A stretch of 12,636 nucleotides of DNA. Origin: Myxococcales bacterium (GTDB lineage: Bacteria; Myxococcota_A; Polyangia; Polyangiales; Polyangiaceae). Numbering within the stretch: the stretch's first letter is position 1; each line of letters begins with the position of its first letter. Both the position numbers and the translations under genes were made by a program. Location of the stretch: assembly GCA_023248785.1 (NCBI GenBank), contig JAHFDX010000044.1:1-12636 (forward strand), read 5' to 3'. This document shows positions 1 to 6,796 of this stretch, piece by piece. The notes below the pieces were generated by a model. It worked only from the letters and a program-made list of their open reading frames with translations. It was not told where the DNA came from and did no database searches.

Positions 1-853
1 CGGCCGTCTTCACCCACTGCGTTCGGTCATCGCCGACAGCCGCACGCATGCGATCGGCACCCCATTGTAGGAATTCCGGTGGGCGCGATAGTTCATCGAG
101 CGTGGCGCGCACGCGCTCGTTTCCTGCGATTGCTTTGCCAGTGACGGCGTCGATGCGCACGAGCGTGCCGTCCACGTTGGCGTTGAGCATCGTTCGATCC
201 CAGGTGAGCTCTACCTTGGTTGCGGGCGGATCGATTGCGTATGTATGGTGCACAAGTCCAGTTGCCTGACCAAGCATCTGCACGTTGGCAACGCGGACCT
301 GCGCCCTCTGAAGAGGGGACAGGCCTTCGAGTTCATCGCGCCCCGCCATGTCGACGATGTGAATGCCGGTGATTTGCGGATCGGCAACCGTCGTGAATGC
401 GACGAAGCGTCCGGCCTGCACGGGCCGACTTTCGTCGACAGCGCCCGTTTCGGTCACGCGATGTTTGGAGCCCACGCCAAGAAGAACACCCTCGGGCGAC
501 ATTCGTGCCTCGACCAGGTACAAATCTGCAGGTTGACCGGCGAGCGACGCGCGAACGAGGGCGCGCGCGCTTCCAAGGAAGGTGCCGAGAGCACCTTCCG
601 GACCTTTCACCCAAAGGACGTCTTCGGGTGCGACGATCCAGCCGTCCCGAAGGAACACTTCCGCAAGCGCTGCCGATGCATTGGTCGCGCGAAGGTTCAC
701 ATCTGAGGTGGTCATGATCGAAAGGAGAGCAAACGCGCTCACGATCCAAGGAACAGGCCGCAACAGAGACCTCGTGGCCAGCGAAACCGCGGATGTTTGA
801 TGCGAAACGGGCACGCTCGCTAAACGCCTGGATGGCACTGACTCATTCGCCAC
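1..853 (-). CDS. Membrane-anchored hypothetical protein, C-terminus cut by window edge
   Basis: A reading frame on the minus strand stays open from a GTG at 851-853 to the left edge, giving 284 codons with no stop. I chose the GTG because it keeps a hydrophobic segment (about residues 33-48, PWIVSAFALLSIM) that looks like a single membrane anchor or uncleaved signal. The next ATG, at 713-715, would delete it. The Shine-Dalgarno is poor, so the start is uncertain: GTG at 836-838 is also possible, and the frame is technically open back to about 1195. The rest is a mixed alpha/beta sequence with natural composition (for example AEVFLRDGWIVAPEDVLWV and VRIDAVTGKAIAGNERVRA) and no cysteine. I do not recognise a family. 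It may be the N-terminal part of a larger envelope enzyme continuing beyond the window. It is divergent from the plus-strand genes that start near 995. Confidence 0.6.
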   Translation of the reverse strand, partial: MANESVPSRRLASVPVSHQTSAVSLATRSLLRPVPWIVSAFALLSIMTTSDVNLRATNASAALAEVFLRDGWIVAPEDVLWVKGPEGALGTFLGSARALVRASLAGQPADLYLVEARMSPEGVLLGVGSKHRVTETGAVDESRPVQAGRFVAFTTVADPQITGIHIVDMAGRDELEGLSPLQRAQVRVANVQMLGQATGLVHHTYAIDPPATKVELTWDRTMLNANVDGTLVRIDAVTGKAIAGNERVRATLDELSRPPEFLQWGADRMRAAVGDDRTQWVKTA

Positions 854-994
854 GATGATTATCCAACCGCAATTGTACCTCGAAGGGCAACCTCCGCGGT
901 TGACGCCGTGAGCTGCCTGCTTGGATGCATGGCGATACCGTGCCTCGTCGAGCAAGTCGAACCAGAATGATTTTGGGGAACTCCTGATGCAACC

Positions 995-1343
995 GTGGCC
1001 TGGACCATGCCCCGGCACTTGCCATCGCAATGCGCGGATGTGAAGGTCAATAACTTTGGCGTATTCGTGCGTTGCACCGCCTACAGCGAAGGCGACAAAG
1101 CTTGGCTCGTAGTGACGGCGTATTGCAATGACTTGCCGCAGCTCAACGCTACGGGCGCCAAAGTGAGCATTGAATCGTTTGAAGGGAGCCCATGTCGGTC
1201 ATGGTGTTCCCTCGCCGTCTCAGCCGGAAGACGCGCCCGACCTGCACCTACCCAACTTTGCGGCAACGTCGCGAATGGTTCGAGTTTGCGCAAATCGTAG
1301 TTACACTTTGAATGGTGGGACGGCCCTGGGAGGGGCGCATTGA
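995..1343 (+). pseudogene. Small hypothetical gene with apparent single-base frameshift
   Basis: Plus-strand frame 995-1300 reads naturally at first (VKVNNFGVFVRCTAYSEGDK, then AWLVVTAYCNDLPQLNATGA) but turns unnatural after about residue 63. From there a second frame, open from 1167 to the TGA at 1341-1343, takes over with natural sequence (PSPSQPEDAPDLHLPNFAAT, NRSYTLNGGTALGG). Removing one G from the GGG at 1184-1186 would join them into a protein of about 115 residues. The second frame's TGA overlaps the ATG of the next gene (TGATG, 1341-1345), the classic translational-coupling arrangement, which argues that the joined frame is or was real. The start could be GTG 995 or ATG 1007; no convincing ribosome site is seen. 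The family is unknown. Alternatives are an assembly indel or a true pseudogene. The antisense frame is also open here but has an unnatural composition. Confidence 0.4.
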
Positions 1344-3250
1344 TGCGAAGCAAGACATGGGTCGGGTTGTTGGCGACAGCACTGTCGTATGTGTCAACAC
1401 TGTCGGGTGCGTTCGAGCCGTGGGAGCACCGCGACGCGGGCGACAAGGGGTTCGACAACGCATTGAAGGGCCTACACCCGGCGGATCGTGACCTTGTTGA
1501 GAAGGGGCTTGGACCTTATTTCAGCAAGGGCGATATTAAACACCGTCTCTGGGTGGGAACATCGGGATCGACCGCGTCTTCGCAGGGTGCAGCGCGATGG
1601 TTTTCGTATGGCGACTTGATCGCCACGTACGGCGACTTTCGCGAGACGGTCGACGAATTGCAGAACACGCCGGAGAACAGGCTTGACGTGTTGCAGCAGA
1701 TCACACGGGGCGATTTCAAGCCATCAAGCACGGGGAACGACTTCAAACCCCTCGGCAAAGGCAAAGGCAAGGCAGACGGGATCACTGATTTCGATCCGAA
1801 GTACATCAGCCCCACTCGAAAGGACGCAATTGGTGACGAAGCAAGGACATTTGTACTTCTCGCGCAGTGGAACGAAACTCATTTCTCGGATGCTGCGGTC
1901 CTGAAGTACCAGGAGCAGCACAACAAAGCGCTCGATCTTATTTACGAATCGGTTGTCACGAAAAGCCCTCAAAAGTTCTTGGACGCGCTGCACAACGAAG
2001 CGCTCGGTCACCACGGTTTTACGGACATTTTCGCTGCTGGTCACATGATGGTCGATCGTCGACTGATGTTGAGTCCGCTAAAAAGCAGTCGATCCAAGCT
2101 GGACGGCCTTCAGGTGCTTGGGTACCTATCCGAGTTAGACCCAGAAAAGATCGTCCTAGGCATTGCAAAGAGCTTGCTGCCTAGCAAGTCCGAGGTCGTG
2201 AAGAAAGTACTCTTAGGTCCACTCAGCCACGTGCTCGACAAGAAACACGGAGTCGACAAAGTTGCGCTCGAGACGAAGCTCTTTCTCCGCGGATTGAATG
2301 ACGGTTCGGCGCATGTTGGTTACAACCACAAGGGCTACAAAGTCCTCGGGTATGAGAACGAAGACAAATTGCTAGAGTCTGACCCGTCAGCGGCGTTTTG
2401 GTATTCATTCGGTGATGGCGAGTACTACCAATCGATTGAGGGTAAAGACACGTCGAGTCTGCGCGCGAAAACGGCGAGTGCCGTCGAACATTCCGTGCGC
2501 TCGTTGTTCCTCGCGTACGCCGATCTTCAGAAGTTCTTTGCGCAGAATCAGGCCTCCGCCCTCGTCAAAGTGCGCGTTGAACATTGGAAACACAGTCGCG
2601 ACGCCCTCGACGCGCTCAAAGTCCTGCCGATCTACGTTCTAAATCCAGACGGAAAATGTGCGCAGCGCCAGCACTCGTTGGTTGAGACCGTTTACGGCAG
2701 CAAGAAACTGCGCGACTTGGCGGGTTTGGTCGACGACGCCAAGTTCATGACGAACCTCACCTTGAAGTTCTGCAGCCCTAGCCCTAACCCCGCCAAGTTG
2801 CCGTACTACCCGTTGATCAAGGCCGCTATGGATCTGCCGACGTTTGAATACTTGGCCTCTGGGGATCCCAATATCAAGACGGGCGTACTGGGACAGCACC
2901 GCAATGGAATGCACACGTGTAGCGGAGGCCACTACCTGACGGGTGTTCGCGTTGACCAAGATCGCTACCTCTGCGAACCGGGATGGGGAGCAGGATTGTC
3001 CGAGACGACGTGGTCGAAGGTGGAAGCCTCGGGAATGCGCGCGTGCCCGAGTGGATCTGCGATGACGGGGCTTCTCGTTAGTAAGAACAAGACCACGCTG
3101 TCGTGCGCGAAGCTCAACAACGCGGGTGCATCGTACGTCGACGAAAATACGCAGCGCGGCGGCATGCACGCATGTCCTTTTGGTTCTGTGCTCTTGGGAA
3201 TCAACCTCGAAAAGAACCATCTGTTATGCGGACGGCCGGCACGAATGTAG
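1343..3250 (+). CDS. Secreted protein with phospholipase-C/P1-nuclease-like core and three C-terminal Cys repeats
   Basis: This is a 635-residue exported protein. The ATG at 1343 is preferred over an in-frame TTG at 1340 because GGGAGGGG (1328-1335) lies 7 bases upstream. Residues 1-23 form a signal peptide ending near LSGA, so the mature chain would begin FEPW. The middle carries FSYGDLIATYGDF (about 87-99) and LHNEALGHHGFTDIFAAGHM (about 216-235). The His/Asp/Glu pattern (E219, H223, H224, D228, H234) resembles the metal-binding helices of zinc-dependent phospholipase C / S1-P1 nuclease proteins, in which a Trp near the mature N-terminus also matters (W27 here). That assignment is inferred from motifs only. 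The C-terminus holds three repeats of the form GM-x2-CP-x-GS...LxC at 522-544, 564-588 and 607-629, spaced 42-43 residues, each with a Cys pair. They are probably small disulfide-linked binding modules. The gene overlaps the upstream broken ORF by one base (TGATG). Confidence 0.8.
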   Translation: MRSKTWVGLLATALSYVSTLSGAFEPWEHRDAGDKGFDNALKGLHPADRDLVEKGLGPYFSKGDIKHRLWVGTSGSTASSQGAARWFSYGDLIATYGDFRETVDELQNTPENRLDVLQQITRGDFKPSSTGNDFKPLGKGKGKADGITDFDPKYISPTRKDAIGDEARTFVLLAQWNETHFSDAAVLKYQEQHNKALDLIYESVVTKSPQKFLDALHNEALGHHGFTDIFAAGHMMVDRRLMLSPLKSSRSKLDGLQVLGYLSELDPEKIVLGIAKSLLPSKSEVVKKVLLGPLSHVLDKKHGVDKVALETKLFLRGLNDGSAHVGYNHKGYKVLGYENEDKLLESDPSAAFWYSFGDGEYYQSIEGKDTSSLRAKTASAVEHSVRSLFLAYADLQKFFAQNQASALVKVRVEHWKHSRDALDALKVLPIYVLNPDGKCAQRQHSLVETVYGSKKLRDLAGLVDDAKFMTNLTLKFCSPSPNPAKLPYYPLIKAAMDLPTFEYLASGDPNIKTGVLGQHRNGMHTCSGGHYLTGVRVDQDRYLCEPGWGAGLSETTWSKVEASGMRACPSGSAMTGLLVSKNKTTLSCAKLNNAGASYVDENTQRGGMHACPFGSVLLGINLEKNHLLCGRPARM

Positions 3251-3364
3251 CCGTTCGCAGGGATCGTCTCGCACGGTCACCGGAGGAAATGGCTGTCGAT
3301 GAGGCTCTGTCCGTCTCGTTCAAGCGTTGCTTTTCACAGTGGGTGCGCGGCGAGAAAGTCAGGG

Positions 3365-3378
3365 TGCGATCGTTCGCA
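3365..3378. promoter_or_regulatory. Inverted repeat upstream of tetR-type gene
   Basis: TGCGA-TCGT-TCGCA is a perfect 5-bp inverted repeat with a 4-base centre, lying 54 bp before the regulator's ATG. TetR-family proteins commonly bind palindromes ahead of their own gene, so this could be an autoregulatory operator. It is short, and such palindromes arise by chance in GC-rich DNA. It does not resemble the palindromes near 4872-4892. Confidence 0.2.
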
Positions 3379-3431
3379 TGCAGTCTACGTTCGAGCGCGC
3401 TTTGGGCCTTTGATTCCGATAGTGTTGCGGC

Positions 3432-4043
3432 ATGGCCAGCTCCGTTCCAGCGAAACGCCGGACCCAACAAGAACGACGCGAGACCACCCAGCAAGCTCTT
3501 CTCGTAAGCGCGGCGCGCACTCTAGAAACCGTCGGGTACACGCACTTCACGACCGCGATGGTTTGCGAGCGGGCAGGGGTCTCTCAAGGAGCCCTCTTCC
3601 GCTACTTCCCAACGAAGAACGCCCTGGTTCTTGGCGTTGCGGCCCACTTGTTTCAGGAGCTCAGAGAATCTTATGGGCAGTCGCTGGCGCGCGTTACGGG
3701 TCGCGTGAGCGAGCCACGCGCGATCATGGGCTTATGGGACATCTTCTGTTCGCCAACGTTGCGCGTGGTCTACGAGCTCTACTGTGCCGCGGCAACGGAC
3801 CCTGATCTCGCCGCGGGTCTTCGTCCCATTGTGGATGAGCATACGCAAGCAATGCACCTGGTCGCGGGGGGCCTCTTTCCAGAGCAGGCGAAGCTCCGAA
3901 ATTTTGAGGCCCTGTTTGACGTGCTTATCTTTGCGATGCAGGGCGCGTCGTTGCAATTCGCAGCGCGGCCGGACCCGAACCGCGCGCGTGCATTGATGGA
4001 TATGATCATCGCTACCGCGCGTGTGCCGGGCAAGAACAAGTAG
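3432..4043 (+). CDS. TetR/AcrR-family transcriptional regulator
   Basis: This is a 203-residue protein of typical TetR length. A basic N-terminus (AKRRTQQERRETTQQALLVS) leads into the family's helix-turn-helix at about 40-59, with the recognisable pattern TTAMVCERAGVSQGALFRYF followed by PTKNALV. The C-terminal two thirds are helical and divergent, as expected for the ligand-binding and dimerisation domain. The start is fixed: an in-frame stop at 3420-3422 leaves ATG 3432 as the first possible start. No clear Shine-Dalgarno is seen, so translation may be weak or leaderless. TetR proteins repress nearby promoters until a small molecule releases them. The next four genes run in the same direction and encode lipid-type oxidative enzymes, so they are the obvious regulon; this is inference. 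Palindromes at the promoter near 4867 are candidate operators. Confidence 0.93.
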   Translation: MASSVPAKRRTQQERRETTQQALLVSAARTLETVGYTHFTTAMVCERAGVSQGALFRYFPTKNALVLGVAAHLFQELRESYGQSLARVTGRVSEPRAIMGLWDIFCSPTLRVVYELYCAAATDPDLAAGLRPIVDEHTQAMHLVAGGLFPEQAKLRNFEALFDVLIFAMQGASLQFAARPDPNRARALMDMIIATARVPGKNK

Positions 4044-4077
4044 CGCGCACTCAAGAAGTCTAGAGCCACTCCAGCAC

Positions 4078-4099
4078 GGGGTTGCGCGGGGGTTGCGCG
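4078..4099. repeat. 11-bp perfect tandem duplication
   Basis: GGGGTTGCGCG occurs twice back to back (4078-4088 and 4089-4099), just after the tetR-type gene. This is probably replication slippage; no function is evident. Confidence 0.6.
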
Positions 4100-4111
4100 C
4101 GTGTGAGTGCC

Positions 4112-4128
4112 TGCTCAGCCGGTGAGCA
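4112..4128 (+). terminator. Hairpin downstream of the TetR gene
   Basis: TGCTCA-GCCGG-TGAGCA forms a 6-bp stem with a 5-base loop, 70 bp after the regulator's stop codon. It is followed by CACGTTTCTC rather than a clean T-run, so it is at best a weak terminator. It could equally be a pause or a protein site. Confidence 0.25.
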
Positions 4129-4132
4129 CACG

Positions 4133-4156
4133 TTTCTCGTCGACCCTCGAGAGAAA
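4133..4156. promoter_or_regulatory. Bulged 10-bp inverted repeat ahead of the hydroxylase gene
   Basis: TTTCTC(G)TCGA-CCC-TCGAGAGAAA pairs along 10 bp with one bulged G (4139) and a 3-base loop. It ends 52 bp before the hydroxylase start and directly abuts the AT-rich promoter-like stretch. There is no T-run, so terminator function is unlikely. An operator or leader structure is possible. Confidence 0.3.
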
Positions 4157-4160
4157 TGGT

Positions 4161-4194
4161 TCGACAAATAAAAAAAGCAGTCACTCTCTATATT
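4161..4194 (+). promoter_or_regulatory. Candidate promoter region of the hydroxylase gene
   Basis: An AT-rich island stands out from the GC-rich surroundings. It has a TCGACA element at 4161-4166 and TATATT at 4189-4194, with AGTCACT at 4179-4185 between them. The 22-base spacing is too long for a standard sigma-70 promoter, so either the -35 is degenerate or a regulator is required. The layout resembles the promoter at 4867-4899 (TTGACA, AATCACT, TATATT). Confidence 0.35.
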
Positions 4195-4207
4195 ACGGAA
4201 GGTTAGG

Positions 4208-4783
4208 ATGAGTTGGCTCGGCGCATCCATTTTGGGACTGCTCTGTTTTTCGTTTCTCGAATACGTCCATCATCGCCACGCTGGACATTTGCGGTGGTTT
4301 GGAAGGCGCCTTTTTGACGCGCACATGGCCCACCATCGAGATCCTCGCGAAGGGGGCGTTTCGTTTCCCGAGAAGATGCGGCAGCGTGCACCCCTCGTAG
4401 TGGTGCTGTCGGTGGCTCTCTTTCTTCTTGCGTGGCCTTGGGGGGGCGTTGCGCATGCGGTCGTGTTCACCAAGGCGGCTGTGCTTGGGTATGTGTACTC
4501 GGAGTGGTTTCACCACACGATGCATCATCGAGCGCCGCGAACGCGTTTCGAGCGATGGATGTGGCTTCATCACTACGCTCATCATTTTGCGGACGCGAAT
4601 GCCAACTACGGATTCACGTCGCCTCTTTGGGATTACGTGTTCGGCACGCGTAACAACATCACCCGCGTTGTTGTGCCCGATGCCCAGTTGCCTGGTCCCT
4701 CCGAATTGTTCACCGGTGTGTCGTTGCGCTCTGAGGTCGCCGCAGCACGTCGACGAGGACGACCGCCGCCGTCCGCTCAGTAA
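4208..4783 (+). CDS. Fatty acid hydroxylase / sterol desaturase family membrane protein
   Basis: This is a 191-residue integral membrane di-iron oxygenase of the fatty-acid-hydroxylase superfamily. The His clusters that bind the two irons are all present: HHRHAGH (21-27), HMAHH (39-43), HHTMHH (102-107) and HHYAHH (121-126). The family's C-terminal NYGFTSPLWDYVFGT (133-147) follows. Hydrophobic stretches at about 3-20, 62-80 and 82-98 are the membrane segments, leaving the His clusters on the cytoplasmic face. The ATG follows AAGGTTAGG closely. Family members hydroxylate or desaturate sterols, fatty acids, sphingolipids or carotenoids using O2; the substrate here cannot be told from sequence. 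The Arg/Pro-rich tail after 177 is probably unstructured. It lies between a TetR gene and a GMC oxidoreductase, consistent with lipid modification followed by alcohol oxidation, though that pathway is inferred. Confidence 0.9.
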   Translation: MSWLGASILGLLCFSFLEYVHHRHAGHLRWFGRRLFDAHMAHHRDPREGGVSFPEKMRQRAPLVVVLSVALFLLAWPWGGVAHAVVFTKAAVLGYVYSEWFHHTMHHRAPRTRFERWMWLHHYAHHFADANANYGFTSPLWDYVFGTRNNITRVVVPDAQLPGPSELFTGVSLRSEVAAARRRGRPPPSAQ

Positions 4784-4816
4784 TGCGGGGCGTGCCGAAA
4801 TGCGGGGCGTGCCGAA
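4783..4816. repeat. 17-bp perfect tandem duplication
   Basis: ATGCGGGGCGTGCCGAA is present twice without a gap (4783-4799 and 4800-4816), starting at the last base of the hydroxylase stop codon. The unit contains GCGTGC, which can pair with GCACGC some bases downstream. This is most likely slippage; a role in termination is possible but unproven. Confidence 0.7.
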
Positions 4817-4866
4817 CGGGCGTAGCACGCGGACCGAGAGGCTGAGCGTTACGGGGAATTACGCAC

Positions 4867-4899
4867 TTGACATTACATAGTAATCAATCACTATATATT
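4867..4899 (+). promoter_or_regulatory. Sigma-70-type promoter of the six-Cys lipoprotein gene
   Basis: A perfect TTGACA lies at 4867-4872. At 17-19 bases downstream the AT-rich run ACTATATATT (4890-4899) offers a -10 (ACTATA with 17-bp spacing, or TATATA with 19). It sits immediately upstream of the GGAGG and ATG of the lipoprotein and probably drives the following oxidoreductase genes too. Confidence 0.6.
4872..4892. promoter_or_regulatory. Overlapping palindromes in the promoter spacer, candidate TetR operator
   Basis: Two inverted repeats overlap between the -35 and -10. ATTAC-ATA-GTAAT (4872-4884) is perfect. TAGTAATC/AATCACTA, ending at about 4893, matches at 6 of 8 positions per arm. 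A repressor bound here would block RNA polymerase. The linked TetR protein is the natural candidate, but this is inference. Confidence 0.4.
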
Positions 4900-4915
4900 T
4901 ATGGAGGCAGTCGAA

Positions 4916-5269
4916 ATGAAAGCAGTCGGTTTGATCGGGATGTTGGTTGTGGGTGCGGTCGCTTGTGGTGGTGCGGGGGATCAGGAGCCCATTTCATTCG
5001 AAGGTGCGAGTCAAGTCACGCCGCAGGCGACCGCACCAAGCGGAGCCGCAGCGCCGGGGGGTACCTCATCCGTTGTGACATTGGAGGAGTTTCAGGACTG
5101 TTGCACCAACACTAGCGGCTGCATGCTGGCGGCGCCTCCTCATGCTGATATTTGTTACTGCATACCGGGAACTTCTAGAGACAACTTCAACAAGTGCATT
5201 GCAGGCGCTGATGCGTCATTCAGCATCTCAACGAGCCAAGCCGTGACGACTTCCGGACCAGGCCGCTGA
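4916..5269 (+). CDS. Small six-Cys lipoprotein
   Basis: This is a 117-residue predicted lipoprotein. ATG 4916 is the start because GGAGG (4903-4907) lies 8 bases upstream; an ATG at 4901 would place the ribosome site inside the gene. The signal region MKAVGLIGMLVVGAVAC ends in a lipobox-like AVAC with C17 as the lipidated residue, followed by GG and a Ser/Ala/Pro/Thr-rich linker to about residue 53. The C-terminal part has six cysteines (62, 63, 69, 80, 82, 94), probably three disulfides, and no CxxCH, so no c-type haem site is seen. The family is not recognised. It lies between a membrane hydroxylase and a flavin oxidoreductase with 74 bp to the latter and may share its promoter, so it may be an envelope partner of that system, for instance substrate binding; this is inference. 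Confidence 0.8.
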   Translation: MKAVGLIGMLVVGAVACGGAGDQEPISFEGASQVTPQATAPSGAAAPGGTSSVVTLEEFQDCCTNTSGCMLAAPPHADICYCIPGTSRDNFNKCIAGADASFSISTSQAVTTSGPGR

Positions 5270-5343
5270 GAGCCTTCGTGGCCTACTTCAATCACTGTGC
5301 AGTCTGAGAAAACGTCGGACGCAAGGGCGACGCGAGGAGCGGG

Positions 5344-6792
5344 ATGGAACAATTCGACGCGGTCATCATCGGATCTGGCTACGGCGGCGCGATTCCCGCG
5401 GCGCGCCTCGCCGAGGCAGGCATGCGCGTTCTTTTGCTCGAGCGTGGCCAAAGATGGACCACTTCGGATCTTATGCAGTCCGACGATCCAAGGTACATCG
5501 CGAAAGTCATCGACCTTGTCGTGACACGTGCAGGCGTCGCGTTCCGCACAGGATCGATGGTCGGTGGCGCATCCGTCCCCATGGACGGTGCGCACTTTCG
5601 TGCCCCGCAAAAGAGCTTCGATGTTCGCGCGGGCGATGGGCGTCCATACTGGCCCGAGGGGCTCTCACGCAATGCGCTCGATCCGTATTACGAGCGCGTT
5701 GAACGCATGCTGAGAGTCCGGCAGTTTGCGTGGAGCGAGATCCCAAAGGCGGGTGGGCTCTTCGCCAAGATGCTGGACGCTGCCGGCGCAAGTTGCGATC
5801 GCGCGCGCCTCAACTACACCGATTGCAAGCACTGTGGGTTCTGCGCGCAGGGATGCGTCTTCGACAAGAAGATGAGCATGCTGCACACGTATCTTCCGCT
5901 CGCCGAGTTACACGGCGCAGAGATTCGTCCCGGGTGCCTCGTGGATCACGTCGAGCCGGAACGCACAGGGTACGTTGTGCGTTACACACGCGCAGGCTCG
6001 CCAGTCGAAGTGTGGGGCCAGCGGGTCTTCATTGCGGGTGGCGGCGTACACACGCCCGCGCTCCTTTTACGCTCGAAGAGATACCTGCCTCACCTTTCGA
6101 GTCGCGTTGGGGAGGAGTTTAACAACAACGGCGAACACGGATTCATTGGGATCCTGCCGCCCGAGTTCGACGACTTGTCGCGATACTCCTGCTTCATGGG
6201 GTCGGAAAACTCTGCCATGATGAGCTTTCACTTCTTTGAATCAAATGGGTTCACGCTTCATCCAGGAGGAGGGCTTGAGCCCTCGATCCTTGCGGCATCG
6301 CTTGCAGCCACGGACGATCCCCTCGTACCGAAACGAGCATGGGGATTGGAATACAAGCGTTTCGTCGAGGCGGTATACCCTCATCGCCTCATCGCGTTTT
6401 CAACACTCGGCTTGGCCGACGGCCACCGCGCCATCACGATCGATTCTGCCGGCGCGCCAAATGTAACCGAGCGTGATCGAACTTCGTACGATGCCTATCT
6501 CGATCGGGTAGACGCTCTTCTCGCCGACGTGTCCACAAAATCGGGCGTGAAGTTGCTTCCCGTCGTGCCTCGTAAACTGTCGGGCACTACATCCGCTCAT
6601 CTTCTTTCCGCGTGCCGGATGGCAGATGCACCCGAGCGCGGTGTTGTGGATGCAAACGGGCACGTGTTTGGCCATGAAAATCTCTACGTGTGCGACGCAA
6701 GTGCGGTGCCGTACGCGCTTGGCGTTAATCCCGCGCTCACGATCTCTGCGGTCGCGGAACGGACCGCCGAACGTGTGGTCGAGAGGGGGTAG
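5344..6792 (+). CDS. GMC-family FAD-dependent oxidoreductase (cholesterol-oxidase-like active site)
   Basis: This is a 482-residue flavoenzyme. The N-terminal Rossmann motif GSGYGG (10-15) with E33 in LLERG binds the FAD ADP part, and GSMVGGAS (70-77) is the usual second FAD segment. The C-terminal GMC domain carries SAHLLSACRMA with H419 and LGVNPALTISAVAERTAE with N462, the positions of the catalytic His and Asn in cholesterol oxidases and relatives. It probably oxidises an alcohol such as a sterol or long-chain alcohol. A cysteine cluster CKHCGFCAQGC (C161, C164, C167, C171) is typical of this sub-branch and could bind metal. No signal peptide is seen. The start has GAGGAG (5334-5339) upstream. 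The Tat-signal gene beginning 4 bp after its stop is the usual small partner of such dehydrogenases, so export by hitch-hiking and use of an electron acceptor other than O2 is plausible. Confidence 0.92.
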   Translation: MEQFDAVIIGSGYGGAIPAARLAEAGMRVLLLERGQRWTTSDLMQSDDPRYIAKVIDLVVTRAGVAFRTGSMVGGASVPMDGAHFRAPQKSFDVRAGDGRPYWPEGLSRNALDPYYERVERMLRVRQFAWSEIPKAGGLFAKMLDAAGASCDRARLNYTDCKHCGFCAQGCVFDKKMSMLHTYLPLAELHGAEIRPGCLVDHVEPERTGYVVRYTRAGSPVEVWGQRVFIAGGGVHTPALLLRSKRYLPHLSSRVGEEFNNNGEHGFIGILPPEFDDLSRYSCFMGSENSAMMSFHFFESNGFTLHPGGGLEPSILAASLAATDDPLVPKRAWGLEYKRFVEAVYPHRLIAFSTLGLADGHRAITIDSAGAPNVTERDRTSYDAYLDRVDALLADVSTKSGVKLLPVVPRKLSGTTSAHLLSACRMADAPERGVVDANGHVFGHENLYVCDASAVPYALGVNPALTISAVAERTAERVVERG

Positions 6793-6796
6793 GATC

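Noticed and set aside
854..1195. Minus-strand frame open upstream of the first gene's GTG
   Set aside because: It is the exact codon-antisense of the plus-strand frame, and its composition is rich in His, Arg, Trp and Cys, unlike a protein. The GTG at 853 is kept as start.
3289..3507. Small plus-strand ORF from ATG 3289 after GGAGG
   Set aside because: The ribosome site is only 2 bases from the ATG, the product is unnatural and it runs into the TetR gene in another frame.
6626..6796. Upstream extension of the subunit-3-like gene
   Set aside because: It lies wholly inside the GMC gene in another frame. The Tat signal begins only after GTG 6797.
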